Part shown: one piece after another, positions 35,985 through 45,010 of the stretch
Layout: each line of letters begins with the position of its first letter
How positions within the stretch are numbered: the stretch's first letter is position 1
Origin: Deltaproteobacteria bacterium
GTDB lineage: Bacteria > Myxococcota_A > Polyangia > Polyangiales > JADJMO01
Length of the DNA stretch: 64,000 bases
Reading direction: 5' to 3'
NCBI GenBank assembly: GCA_025363655.1
Contig: JANYDK010000116.1
Span: 62,001-126,000 of the forward strand
The notes under the pieces: model-generated
Seen by the model: only the letters and a program-made list of their open reading frames with translations
What the model was told of the DNA's origin: nothing
Database searches by the model: none
Position numbers and translations under genes: made by a program

Positions 35985-37313
35985 CTAACGACCGAACTCT
36001 TTCACCGCGTCGAGCACCTTCTCGCGCACCGAGTCTCGCAGCGTGCCCACCGTCACGAATTGCATGCGATCGCGGCGAAAGACTTCCTTCGCGGCGGCCT
36101 GCACGTCCTTCACGGAGAGCGAATCGAACTTCGCCGCGTGCGTCTCGAGCGATCGCGGGCGGTCGTGAAAAACAGCTCCGCCGAGCAGGCTGAGCAAATC
36201 TTCGGCGACGTCGAGCGAGGCCGAGACGCCCCAGCGATGACGAGCGCGCGCCTTCTCGATCTCTTGCTTGGTCGGCCCGACGGTCGCGAGCTCGGCGAGG
36301 GTCTGCAAGATCGTCTTCACGACCTCGGGCAAGCGCTCGTGCTGCACCTCGCCGGTGACGTCGAGGATGCCGCAGTCGGCGAACACCTCCCACTCGGCGT
36401 GCGTGTCGTAGACGAGGCCGCCGTCGTCGCAGAGGCGGTGATAGAGACGCGTCGACATCCCGTCGTCGAGGACGCGGAGGAGCAGGTCGATCGCCGGCGC
36501 CATCGCGTGCTTCTCACCCGGCGTGAGGAACGAGATGCGCAAATCGGTTTGGCTGCCGGGCGAGGGCACGTGCTTGCGGCGAACGCCGTGTTGCTCGGGC
36601 GAAAAGGGCAAGGGTGCGCGCTTCTCGCCCGACGCGACGGCGCCGAACGCCTTCTTCGCGGTCGCGAGCACTTCGTCTTCATCGCAGGCGCCAGCGACCG
36701 CGAGCACCATGTTGCGGGCGACCCAATAGCGTTTGAGGTGCGTGCGCAGCATCGCGTCGTCGAAGCGATCGAGCGCCTCGAGCGGGCCGGTGATGGGAAA
36801 CCCCAGCGGGTGATCGCGGAAGGCGACCGCGCGGGTGACGTTGTCGGGCTCGATTTGCCGCCCGTCCTCGTCGAGGTCTTCCATGATCTCTTCGCGGACG
36901 ATGCGCTTTTCCAGCTCGATTTCACCGAGTCGCGGGCCACGCACGACCTCGCCGAGGAGCTGCAGGCTCTCGCGGAGCGAGTCGGGCGGGACGTTGACGC
37001 CGACGTACGTGTGATCGGCGGCGGTCGCCGCGTAGAGCGTGCCGCCGAGGCGCTCGAAGGCGTAGTTCTGCAGGTGCGCCGAGGGATGCTTGGCGGTCCC
37101 GCGATAGAGCATGTGCTCGAGGAAGTGCGAGATGCCGTTGGTCTCGCGGGTCTCGAAGCGCGAGCCGACGCCGACGAAGAGCCCGACCGTGGCGCGGTGG
37201 AGCGCCTCCTGCGGCACGACGACGATGCGGAGCCCGTTGTCCAGCGTATGGAGGGTCGAAGGCAGCGAAAGGGACGACCGAGGCTTTGCCGCGGGCTCAC
37301 CCTTCCGACGCAA
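35985..37313 (-). CDS. M16 family zinc metallopeptidase
   Basis: A 442-residue pitrilysin-family peptidase. The inverted zinc motif HFLEH lies at about 62-66, with the downstream Glu in the LEKRIVREEIMED helix. The second, inactive half (about 220-430) completes the clam-shell. There is no clear signal peptide, so it may be cytoplasmic; many relatives degrade small peptides or process exported ones. The start is a TTG; no better codon lies before the conserved LDNGLRIVV. It follows the PpiD-like gene by 11 bp, so the two are probably an operon. Confidence 0.92.
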   Translation of the reverse strand: MRRKGEPAAKPRSSLSLPSTLHTLDNGLRIVVVPQEALHRATVGLFVGVGSRFETRETNGISHFLEHMLYRGTAKHPSAHLQNYAFERLGGTLYAATAADHTYVGVNVPPDSLRESLQLLGEVVRGPRLGEIELEKRIVREEIMEDLDEDGRQIEPDNVTRAVAFRDHPLGFPITGPLEALDRFDDAMLRTHLKRYWVARNMVLAVAGACDEDEVLATAKKAFGAVASGEKRAPLPFSPEQHGVRRKHVPSPGSQTDLRISFLTPGEKHAMAPAIDLLLRVLDDGMSTRLYHRLCDDGGLVYDTHAEWEVFADCGILDVTGEVQHERLPEVVKTILQTLAELATVGPTKQEIEKARARHRWGVSASLDVAEDLLSLLGGAVFHDRPRSLETHAAKFDSLSVKDVQAAAKEVFRRDRMQFVTVGTLRDSVREKVLDAVKEFGR

Positions 37314-37324
37314 TCGACGCGCGC

Positions 37325-39172
37325 TCAGGGGAGATCCTGGTCGTCGACGGGGAGGGCCGGTTGGCCGTCTTTTCCAGCCTTTTTCGGATCGACGATGTAC
37401 TGCGGGAGGATCGTCAGCTCCTTGCCGAGCCCGTCGCGAAGGGCGGCGACGTAGTTGACCATCGCGTCCTCGCGCTTCTTCTGCAACATCGAGCCGAGGT
37501 AGATCGCGCGCTCTTTGTTGAACTCTTCCTTGGTCGCCTCGTGACGATCTTTGAGCGCGAGGACGAAGAGATCGCCGTCGGCCTTGACCGGCGCGACGCT
37601 GAGCGGGGCTTCCTTGGTCAGCTTCTTCGCGGCGGTGACGATCGACTGCTGATCCATCAGACGAATGACCGGCGAGCCGACCGCATTGAACGGCGTCGAC
37701 TCGTCGACCCGCGGGCGGTTTTCGTCGATTTGCCAGGGAGGAGGAGGAGGCAGGACCGGGGTGGCGTCCTTCTTCTCGTCCTTCTTTTCGTCTTTTTTCT
37801 CGTCTTTTTTGACGTCCTTCACCACCGGCGCGGGCGGCGCCATGGCGGCGAGGATGTCGTCGAGCGCCTTGCTCATGCGTGCGCGGGTCTCGTCGTCGAG
37901 GACCTGCGCGGTGGCGTCGGCGTCGTTCTTCCCCGACTTCTTCGCCTCCTCGATTTTCGCCTTGAGGGCGTCGTCGAGGACCACGGGGACCTTCCCTTTG
38001 AGGGCCTCGGTGAGCTTGTCGCTCGCGCTCTTGGCGAGCTCTTCACCCTTGGCGGTGACGTAGAGGGGATAGGCGACGGCGACGCGGCCATCCATGCGAC
38101 CGAGGACTTCGTAGACCTCGTAGCCGCTCTCGAGCTCGACCATCGCGGTGTCGCCGACCTTGCCCTTGCCGAGCGCGTCGCCGAACTGCGCGGGCATCTC
38201 GTAGCCCGAGACCCAGCCCATGTCGCCGTTCTTGTCTTTGGTGGTCGGATCGGCGCTCGACTCTTTCGCGAGCTTGCCCAGATCTTCGCCGCCCTTGATG
38301 CGCGCGAGGAGGTCTTCCGCCTTCTTCTTGACGGCGTCCTTCTCCTCCGGCTTCGCGTCCTTCTTCACCTCGAGGAAGATGTGGCGCGCGTGGATGAGGC
38401 GCTTCTCCTGCGCCTGTGGCGCGGCCTTGTCCTTCGCGTCGACGTCGGCGGCGTGGTCGTTCGCCCACTTCTGCACCGACTCTTGATCCTTCGTCGAGAC
38501 GAAGAACTCGCCGAAATACTCGGGTGAGAAGCGCACGTAGCGAATGGTCGAGGTCGACTTCTCGTTGGCGTACTGCTCCCACACCTCGGCGTCGCTGATG
38601 CGCACGCGCTCGGCGACCAGATCGAGCACGCGCTGCGCGAGGATTTCCTGCTTCTGCGAGTCGAGGAACTCGTCCTCGGTCTGCCCGGTCATCCCGGTGA
38701 CGACCTTCTTGAAGATGTCTTGATCGAAGGGCTTCTCTTTGGTGCCGAACTGCGTCCAGCGGAAGCCGAGGTCGTTGATCTCGTATTTGCGGCCGAGGGG
38801 TCTCATCGCCATCGGCAGGTGGATGTGCACCTTGTTGCGGATGAGCTCCTGCATCACGTCGTCGTCGGAGACGCGGATGCCGAGGCGCGCGGCCTCTTGC
38901 ACGAGCAGCTCGCGCTCGATGAGCGAGTCCATCGTCGACTTCCCGTCGATCGACGCGCCTTCGTATTGCCCGCGAATGAGGAAGGTCTGCGCGCGCCAGT
39001 CCTTCTCCTCGATGCACGAGCCACGCACCTTGGCGGCGCACTTCTTGGTGAGGCCACCGAGGGGGCTACCGGCGCCTGGCCGGAATTGGATGATGAAGAC
39101 GACGATCACGGCGCCCATCAGGCCGCCGTAGACGACCGACATCACGCCGCGCTTGCGGAACAGGTCGAGCAT
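37325..39172 (-). CDS. PpiD/SurA-like membrane-anchored peptidyl-prolyl isomerase
   Basis: 615 residues. One N-terminal membrane helix (about 10-30) anchors a large periplasmic chaperone region with a SurA-N-type helical part (about 60-210). A parvulin domain follows at about 265-365, with IHARHIFLEV, FGDALGKGKVGD and ESGYEVYEV. The parvulin core appears fairly complete. A Lys/Asp/Glu repeat (four KKDE units) and a Pro-rich stretch interrupt the C-terminal half at about 455-485. It is expected to fold outer-membrane and secreted proteins at the translocon exit. Confidence 0.92.
   Translation of the reverse strand: MLDLFRKRGVMSVVYGGLMGAVIVVFIIQFRPGAGSPLGGLTKKCAAKVRGSCIEEKDWRAQTFLIRGQYEGASIDGKSTMDSLIERELLVQEAARLGIRVSDDDVMQELIRNKVHIHLPMAMRPLGRKYEINDLGFRWTQFGTKEKPFDQDIFKKVVTGMTGQTEDEFLDSQKQEILAQRVLDLVAERVRISDAEVWEQYANEKSTSTIRYVRFSPEYFGEFFVSTKDQESVQKWANDHAADVDAKDKAAPQAQEKRLIHARHIFLEVKKDAKPEEKDAVKKKAEDLLARIKGGEDLGKLAKESSADPTTKDKNGDMGWVSGYEMPAQFGDALGKGKVGDTAMVELESGYEVYEVLGRMDGRVAVAYPLYVTAKGEELAKSASDKLTEALKGKVPVVLDDALKAKIEEAKKSGKNDADATAQVLDDETRARMSKALDDILAAMAPPAPVVKDVKKDEKKDEKKDEKKDATPVLPPPPPWQIDENRPRVDESTPFNAVGSPVIRLMDQQSIVTAAKKLTKEAPLSVAPVKADGDLFVLALKDRHEATKEEFNKERAIYLGSMLQKKREDAMVNYVAALRDGLGKELTILPQYIVDPKKAGKDGQPALPVDDQDLP
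37767..37818 (-). repeat. 12-bp tandem repeat within the PpiD-like gene
   Basis: About four copies of a 12-bp unit encoding KKDE in tandem. Silent differences between copies (TTCTTC against TTTTTT) show it is not newly expanded. It makes a charged, probably extended linker. Confidence 0.7.
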
Positions 39173-39243
39173 GGGAGGGGGGGCCTTCTAGCACGACCCG
39201 GGGAGAGGGGTCACGGCGCGGTCACGGCCGCCCTCGAACCGAA

Positions 39244-40146
39244 TCAATCCGGCAAAAACCCCGGCGCCGCCCACCAGGCGAAATCCCAATAGGCGTCGCA
39301 CGCGCCTTCGTAGAAAGACCGGAGATTCCGCACTTGCAGAGGCTGGCTGCCGGCCGAGAATCCGTAGGTCGTCTCGCCCATCGGCACCACCGTGTTGGCC
39401 GTCGACGAGGTGAAGCGCAGCGCATAGAGGTCCGGAGTCCGGCCGCCGCCGCAGCTCGGGACGCCGGGAAGGCACCCGTTGGAGACCTCGGCGACCGTGA
39501 AGGCGACGCCAGGAATGCTCGTCATGCCGTCGACCGCGGCGACGTAGAGCCGGCCGCCGACGTCGACGGGGTTCTTCTCGCCGTCCCAATCCGAGAGGCT
39601 GGTCATGACGACGCTGCTCGTGCAAGTCCAGTCGCGGAGGAAGGTGACGTCGACGTGGACGAGCGAGCCCTTGATGACCGCGCCGAAGAGGCTGAGGCCC
39701 GGCGCCTTGATCGAGAGCGTGGTGATGATCGCGACGCAGTCGGCGGTCGGCGGGCAGGTGTCGATTTGCACCGTGGTGTCGTCGACGATGGCGACCACGC
39801 GACCGTCGAAGCTCGTCGTTCCGCGCGGCGTCGGGCCCGTCCCCGAGCACGTGCCGGTGTGGGAGCCGGTCATGCTGATGTCGACGTGATCGTTGCTGCG
39901 CGAGCAGACGCGACCGCCACCATCGGCCGGAGGGGGAAATCCGCTGTCGTAGGGCGGCGGGGGATAGATCCCAGTGTCGTAAAGGGGAGGGTCGCCCGTA
40001 TCGACGCCCGGCGTTCCGGTGTCGGCTCCCGAGTCGCCATGATCGCCGGCGACACTCCCTCCACATCCGGCTCCGAACCCGAGGATCGTGAGCGAAAGGA
40101 GAGAGAAGAGCGGGAGCGCAGCGAGGGAAGTGCGGAAAGTCGCCAT
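39244..40146 (-). CDS. Lipoprotein with Asp/Thr/Pro stalk, function unknown
   Basis: 300 residues starting at ATG 40146; an in-frame TTG upstream adds six residues. The signal ends in GFGAGC, a lipobox. Residues 33-75 are a low-complexity stalk of Asp, Thr, Gly and Pro (DTGTPGVDTGDPP and similar). The mature domain has six or more Cys (CSRSND, CSGTG, CPPTADC, CTSS, CLPGVPSC). No enzyme motif. It belongs by style with the lipoproteins at 46333 and 57263. Confidence 0.78.
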   Translation of the reverse strand: MATFRTSLAALPLFSLLSLTILGFGAGCGGSVAGDHGDSGADTGTPGVDTGDPPLYDTGIYPPPPYDSGFPPPADGGGRVCSRSNDHVDISMTGSHTGTCSGTGPTPRGTTSFDGRVVAIVDDTTVQIDTCPPTADCVAIITTLSIKAPGLSLFGAVIKGSLVHVDVTFLRDWTCTSSVVMTSLSDWDGEKNPVDVGGRLYVAAVDGMTSIPGVAFTVAEVSNGCLPGVPSCGGGRTPDLYALRFTSSTANTVVPMGETTYGFSAGSQPLQVRNLRSFYEGACDAYWDFAWWAAPGFLPD

Positions 40147-40245
40147 GATCCTGCGGCTTCGCAAGAACCATGCGCAGGAGCATTGTGCCAGCGTGTGTCT
40201 CGAGATCGAGAAAAACCACGGAGCAACCGTGTTCCTCTCGACTCT

Positions 40246-41271
40246 CTAGCGATTGAGCAGCCGTCGCAGCACTTCGAGGGCGTCGAATCCGGGGGAAGCG
40301 CGCGTCGTCGGCGGCAGCTCGGGCAGTCGGTCTCCCACCGCGCGCAAGAGCGGTTGGACGATGCCGAGTCGATCGGCTTGGCGCGCCAGACGAGTCGCGA
40401 ACTGGACCACTCCGCGCGTCGCGTCGACGCCGAGGGGGAGCGCGAGGACGCCCGGCAAGGGGCTCACGACGATGTCGCGAAGGGCCACCGCGCGCGCCCA
40501 ATCCCCGGGCTGGGCCGAGGTGATGAGCCGACGGAAGACGTCGACCTCGGCGTGCACTCCGAAGGCGACCGGCGCGTAGATGCTCTCGACCGCTTCGACG
40601 AGGTGGCGATAGTCGCGACGAAATTCGCCTGAAATCAGGCCCATTTCGCGCCTCAGCTCGGAGGGGCCGGCGATGACGTCGAAGCGGGCGACCGGATCGC
40701 GCGAGCGTCGGAGCACGATCGCGGTCCACAGCTCACCAGCTGCGGCGCCGCTCGGCGCACCTGGTTCGCCATAGAGCGCGACGAGCACGCACTTTCCGGC
40801 AGGCACCAGCGCGTCGATGGCGCGATCGGCGACGGCACGCGTCGGCACCGGGACGTTGCGCAGTCGCCTCGGCCAACTGTCGATCGCTCCTTCACCGAGC
40901 AGCTCGCGGAAGGCACCGAAGAAGAGGAGGGCCTGCGAGAGCGCGTCGTCCCCGCGACGAACACGCGCACCCCATCGCTCCATCAGCTCTTCGAGCGCGC
41001 CCGTATGAAACGCCCAGACCCAACTTGCGTGCGTCTCGGCCGCCAGCTCAGCCAGAGGCCGCGGATAGGAAATGGTCGAAGGATCGATGCGCCCGGTGGC
41101 CGTGTGCAACGCCTTGCGCACGCGCCCGCCATCGTGGACGACGACCAACCCACCGCGCGGCGCCTGCTCGTCGGCGTCGAGCTTGGGCCGCTGCTCGACC
41201 TTCCACAGCGCCAAAAAACGGCCCCAATCGATGGGGGTCCAGCCTTCGAAGCGAACGTCGGCGGTGAGCAC
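40246..41271 (-). CDS. Uncharacterised protein
   Basis: 341 residues, GTG start, no signal peptide or membrane helix. I do not recognise it. Features: FEGWTPIDWGRFLALWKVEQR near the N-terminus, a Gly-rich strand GGLVVVHDGGRVRKAL, and a largely alpha/beta middle rich in Arg. The last 100 residues are mainly helical and hydrophobic-rich (ALRDIVVSPLPGVLALPLGV), without transmembrane length. It is next to ctpA in the same direction, 49 bp downstream, so probably on the same transcript. Confidence 0.65.
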   Translation of the reverse strand: MLTADVRFEGWTPIDWGRFLALWKVEQRPKLDADEQAPRGGLVVVHDGGRVRKALHTATGRIDPSTISYPRPLAELAAETHASWVWAFHTGALEELMERWGARVRRGDDALSQALLFFGAFRELLGEGAIDSWPRRLRNVPVPTRAVADRAIDALVPAGKCVLVALYGEPGAPSGAAAGELWTAIVLRRSRDPVARFDVIAGPSELRREMGLISGEFRRDYRHLVEAVESIYAPVAFGVHAEVDVFRRLITSAQPGDWARAVALRDIVVSPLPGVLALPLGVDATRGVVQFATRLARQADRLGIVQPLLRAVGDRLPELPPTTRASPGFDALEVLRRLLNR

Positions 41272-41320
41272 GCGCGGCAGGGTACTCGATCTTCGGCGAA
41301 TCGGGACGACCCGCGCCCGC

Positions 41321-42706
41321 TCACTTCTTCTGCGCGATCACTCCGGCGAGCACCTCGAACGCGGCCTTCAACTGGAAGTCCTTGTCGTACTCCGGCTTGT
41401 GGCCCAACGTGAACGCCGGCTTCGGAGGCGTCGACGAAGACGCACCGGACGCGCTCGTCGAGGGCGAGGTCGAAGCGGAGGCCGATGCGGACGCCAACGT
41501 CGGCAGCTTCGGGCCGGTGCTCGCCTTGATCGGACCATCCGGCGGAATCGCGTTCGGATAGTCCCGCTCCTTGAAGGGGATGCCGTATCCGATCGGACGC
41601 GCCGGATCGGTCGGCACGTCGGGGACGATGCCCTGCCATTGAATCGAACGGCCGCTCGGCGAGTAATAGCGCGCGGTCGTCAGCTTCATGCCGGCGCCGC
41701 CGCCGAGCTCGATGAGCGTCTGGACGATGCCCTTTCCGAACGTCGTCAGGCCGACGACGAGCGCGCGCTTGTTGTCCTGAAGGGCTCCGGCGACGAGCTC
41801 GGCCGCCGACGCGGTGCCTTCATCGACGAGGAGCACCATCGGCACGTCGGTGAGCGCGCCACCGGGCGTCGCCTTCGTCACCTCGACGATGGTGCCGTTC
41901 TGCCCACGCGTGGAGAAGATGATGCCGGACTCCAGCAGCTCGTCCGCGACCTCGACCGCTTGATCGACGAGACCACCTGGATCGCGGCGCATGTCGAGGA
42001 CCACGCCCGTCAGTTTCCCGGCCTTGGCCTTGAGCTTGACGATGGCATCGACGAGCTCGCCGTGGGTCTTCTCTTGGAAGGCGCGAATGCGAATCCAACC
42101 GATGCCACCAGGGAGCGCGTCCCAGTCGACGCTGTTCACGTGGATCTCACGACGCGTCAGTGGCACGCGGTAGAGCTTGCCGCCTTCGCTCGGACGACGA
42201 ATCGTCAGCTCGATTTTGGTGCCCGGCTCGCCGCGAATGATGCGCAGCGATTTCTCGAGGCCGATGTTCTTCGCGTCCTTGCCGTCGACCGCCACCACCT
42301 CGTCGCCGATCTTGATGCCGGCCTCTTCGGCGGGGCCTCCTTCGATCGGTTGGACGACGCGAAGGAACTCGCCGCTGGCGTCGAACTCGATGCCGACACC
42401 GCCGAATTTCCCCGCCGTTTCGTCGTTGAACTCGGTGTAGTCCTTGGGCGGGAAGTACTCAGAGTGTGGATCGAGCTCGGCGACCATGCCCTTGATCGCG
42501 CCCTCGAGCAGCCGCTGGCGCTCGACCGGATCGACGTACCGATTCTCGATTTGCACGAGCACGCGCGCGAGCTGCTCGAGGACCGCGTGCGGCGTCTCGT
42601 CACGCTTCTCGCCGCGCGCCTCGCGGGGAGGGCCGACGAACATGCCGGCGACGAACGACGTGCCGACGAGCGCGAGGGGAACGACGAAACGACGGACGCG
42701 GCCCAT
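41321..42706 (-). CDS. ctpA: S41 family C-terminal processing protease
   Basis: 461 residues. An N-terminal membrane/signal segment (about 6-22) exports it. PDZ domain about 95-175 (GVGIEFDASGEFLRVV, GDEVVAVDGKDA). Catalytic core with nucleophile Ser in DEGTASAAELVAGAL and general base Lys in LTTFGKGIVQ, about 26 residues apart as usual. A Ser/Ala-rich linker of over 25 residues sits near residue 410. Tail-specific proteases trim periplasmic or inner-membrane proteins and in some bacteria activate regulated proteolysis; the target is unknown. Confidence 0.94.
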   Translation of the reverse strand: MGRVRRFVVPLALVGTSFVAGMFVGPPREARGEKRDETPHAVLEQLARVLVQIENRYVDPVERQRLLEGAIKGMVAELDPHSEYFPPKDYTEFNDETAGKFGGVGIEFDASGEFLRVVQPIEGGPAEEAGIKIGDEVVAVDGKDAKNIGLEKSLRIIRGEPGTKIELTIRRPSEGGKLYRVPLTRREIHVNSVDWDALPGGIGWIRIRAFQEKTHGELVDAIVKLKAKAGKLTGVVLDMRRDPGGLVDQAVEVADELLESGIIFSTRGQNGTIVEVTKATPGGALTDVPMVLLVDEGTASAAELVAGALQDNKRALVVGLTTFGKGIVQTLIELGGGAGMKLTTARYYSPSGRSIQWQGIVPDVPTDPARPIGYGIPFKERDYPNAIPPDGPIKASTGPKLPTLASASASASTSPSTSASGASSSTPPKPAFTLGHKPEYDKDFQLKAAFEVLAGVIAQKK

Positions 42707-42742
42707 GGGCCATCCTACATCTCGATCGCCATTCTCAGAAGG

Positions 42743-43630
42743 TCAGCGCGTCGCGATCAGTCGCTCGAGGCCGTCGAGGCGTTGCAGCACGAACCGCTCG
42801 GTCGGCGTCAAATCGGCCGCGCGTTTGCGCTGGTCGACGAGGTACACGCGAAACGCGTTGAGATCGAAGCCACGCATCTTGCGGGCGGCGACATAGAGCT
42901 CGTCGACGATCGAGGCCGGCGGAAGGGCGCCACGCAAGGCATAGAGTTGGAGCGTGTAGTCGCCCCACGAGCCCTTGCCGGTGCCCGACGCGAGACGCGC
43001 GGAAAAGCGCGCCGCGAGGTCGATCGACTCGGGCGCGGCGTCTTTGCCCGATTTGAGATCCGTCAGGAGCTCTTCGAGACCATTGCGGAGGAGACGTTCG
43101 GCGCTCTCGGGGTTGCCGAGCGCGAGGGCTTTGTCGGCGACGCCCCCGAGGAGACGCAACGCTTCGCCGCGCCGCGGGCGATCGATGGTCATCTCTTCTT
43201 GCGCGACGCTGATCGCCGGCGAAGCCATCGGCGTCACGATCGGCGGATCGGGCGGACCGCTCTTGGCGGCGACGGGCACCGAGACCATCGTCACTGGACC
43301 GCCAGGGCTCGGCTCCTTGCTGTTCCAGGTGCGACGCGGTGTCTCGATTTCGCTGAGCGCGGAGAGGGTCATCTCTTGCGCGCCGATGGTGACGCGATCG
43401 CCCTCTGCGAGACGCGTGCGCGCGCCGATGCGCTGCCCGTTGACGAGCACGCCGTTGCGAGAGCCCGCGTCCTCGACGAAGACGTCGTCGTCACCGACCA
43501 AGAGGAGGGCGTGCCTCCTCGATACGAGAGGATCGTCGAGCGAGAGCTGGCAATCGGCGGAGCGCCCGATGACGAACGTCCCGGGGAAGAGCTCCAAGTC
43601 GTGCTTGAGGTAGCGGAGCCGGAAGCGCAT
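42743..43630 (-). CDS. FHA-domain protein A of a tandem pair
   Basis: 295 residues. Residues 1-90 are an FHA domain with GTFVIGRSADC, PLVSRRHALL and GSRNGVLVNG, covering the Arg, Ser-x-x-His and Asn of the phosphothreonine site. A linker (90-140) is Pro/Gly-rich. The C-terminal 150 residues are helical, with repeated Leu and Arg positions, and are unassigned. No membrane segment. It is separated by 6 bp from a paralogous FHA gene transcribed in the same direction. Confidence 0.87.
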   Translation of the reverse strand: MRFRLRYLKHDLELFPGTFVIGRSADCQLSLDDPLVSRRHALLLVGDDDVFVEDAGSRNGVLVNGQRIGARTRLAEGDRVTIGAQEMTLSALSEIETPRRTWNSKEPSPGGPVTMVSVPVAAKSGPPDPPIVTPMASPAISVAQEEMTIDRPRRGEALRLLGGVADKALALGNPESAERLLRNGLEELLTDLKSGKDAAPESIDLAARFSARLASGTGKGSWGDYTLQLYALRGALPPASIVDELYVAARKMRGFDLNAFRVYLVDQRKRAADLTPTERFVLQRLDGLERLIATR

Positions 43631-43636
43631 CGAACG

Positions 43637-44527
43637 TCAGCCCCGACCTTGGGGCGCGCGCGCTCGCCGTGCCTGGACCTCGTCACGGAGCGACGTCAGC
43701 GCACGAATCACCTCCGCCTCGTGAGGACCGAGCGTGCCGGCGTGCGTGCCGAGGAAGCCGACGTATTGATCGAGTTGGGTGCCGACGTCGTCGAGGATGA
43801 TCGGCGGGAGCTGCGCCAGCATCGCCACCAACGTCGGGAGCGGGAGCTTGATCGCGTGGGTGAGCGTCCCGAAGATCCACGCCACCCAGAGGCCGTCACC
43901 GCGCGTCGACGAGAGCTTGATCGCGCCGGCGCACGCGGCGTTGAGCTGCTGCGGATCGATCTCGCCCTTGGCGTCGAGGCGCTTCTCGATTTGTTCGTCG
44001 ATCGACTTGAGGGCCCGATCGGCCTCCTGCATGCGACCGACGGAGAGCGCCTTCTCGAGGAGCTCGAGCTGGAGCTGGAGCGACCAACTCTGCCGATCGA
44101 GCGCGATTTTTCGCCCGCTCAGCGTGTCTTCGGCCCCGGGGACGAAGCCGCAGTGGGGGCAACTCGGCGCCTCGGCGAGGTATGGCGCGCGACAGCTCGA
44201 GCAATGCCGCAGGCTCCCGGTCGGTCTCCCCGGCCGATTCGGCGCCACCACGCGGGTGAAGAGAATCTCTTGGTTGCCGATGCGGATACGGTCGCCGTCT
44301 TTCAGCTCGATCTCGCCGTGCAGCGGATCGCCATTGATTTTCGAGCCGTTGCGGCTGCCGAGGTCGCGGAGAATCACCCGGTCGCCCATGTGCAGCACTT
44401 TGGCGTGCTCGCGCGAGACGAGTGGGTCGTCGATGGTGATGTGGCACTCAGGGCTTCGCCCGAGGACCGTCTCTCCAGGCGGTACGTCGAACTCCTGAAG
44501 CAGCAGCCGCAGGCGATATCGAGCCAC
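43637..44527 (-). CDS. FHA-zinc ribbon protein B of a tandem pair
   Basis: 296 residues, GTG start at 44527 (the open frame extends upstream without another plausible start). The FHA domain at residues 1-90 (ETVLGRSPECH, PLVSREHAKVL, LGSRNGSKING) is clearly related to that of the downstream gene. Residues about 105-130 carry a CxxC...CxxC zinc ribbon (CSSC, CPHC). The rest is helical (LLEKALSVGRMQEADRALK, DEQIEKRLDA). It is divergent from the NifU-type gene across 144 bp. Confidence 0.87.
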   Translation of the reverse strand: MARYRLRLLLQEFDVPPGETVLGRSPECHITIDDPLVSREHAKVLHMGDRVILRDLGSRNGSKINGDPLHGEIELKDGDRIRIGNQEILFTRVVAPNRPGRPTGSLRHCSSCRAPYLAEAPSCPHCGFVPGAEDTLSGRKIALDRQSWSLQLQLELLEKALSVGRMQEADRALKSIDEQIEKRLDAKGEIDPQQLNAACAGAIKLSSTRGDGLWVAWIFGTLTHAIKLPLPTLVAMLAQLPPIILDDVGTQLDQYVGFLGTHAGTLGPHEAEVIRALTSLRDEVQARRARAPQGRG

Positions 44528-44671
44528 GAATGTCCCCAGGTGGAGGGTACCGCTGTGATCGCGAGGGCGTAAAGCCCATCCTACGCCAGAGCTCGCGAAA
44601 TTCGCAGCCCTCGTCACTTCATTAGGAGGAGACGCTGGAAGTCCCCCACCTGTGATACCGTCCTGGATCCG

Positions 44672-44992
44672 GTGCCCGAGGTTCCCGAGCCGCTCCAGCG
44701 CACGCTCCGCGACGTTCTCGCACCGCTGGTCGAGGCTGATGGGGGCATTCTCTACCTCGTCCCCACCTCGGCCAATGTGGTGAAGCTCCACCTCGCGGGG
44801 GCCTGCGGCGGTTGCCCGGGCGTGAAGAGCACCACCCACGAGGTCATCGAGCCGGCCCTCCGCGCCGCCGGCATTCGTGGTGACATCGAGGTGACTGCGG
44901 GCTTCATCGTCCCCGTGGGCGCCGAACGCGTGGCCTCGATCGACGCGCCCGCGTCCACCGATCGCGATCACCCGCTGCGTCGCTCTCGCTGA
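44672..44992 (+). CDS. NifU C-terminal-domain Fe-S scaffold/carrier protein
   Basis: 106 residues, GTG start. The whole protein is a NifU/NfuA C-terminal domain: LAPLVEADGG, VKLHLAGACGGCPG with its CxxC cluster ligands, and IEPALRA. It assembles or delivers 4Fe-4S clusters, usually as a dimer. The C-terminal 20 residues are a basic tail. A strong AGGAGGA at 44624-44630 is about 41 nt upstream, too far to serve this GTG, so the true leader or start deserves a check. It is convergent with hemW, an Fe-S enzyme. Confidence 0.88.
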   Translation: MPEVPEPLQRTLRDVLAPLVEADGGILYLVPTSANVVKLHLAGACGGCPGVKSTTHEVIEPALRAAGIRGDIEVTAGFIVPVGAERVASIDAPASTDRDHPLRRSR

Positions 44993-45010
44993 TCGCGCTG
45001 ACTCTCGAGG

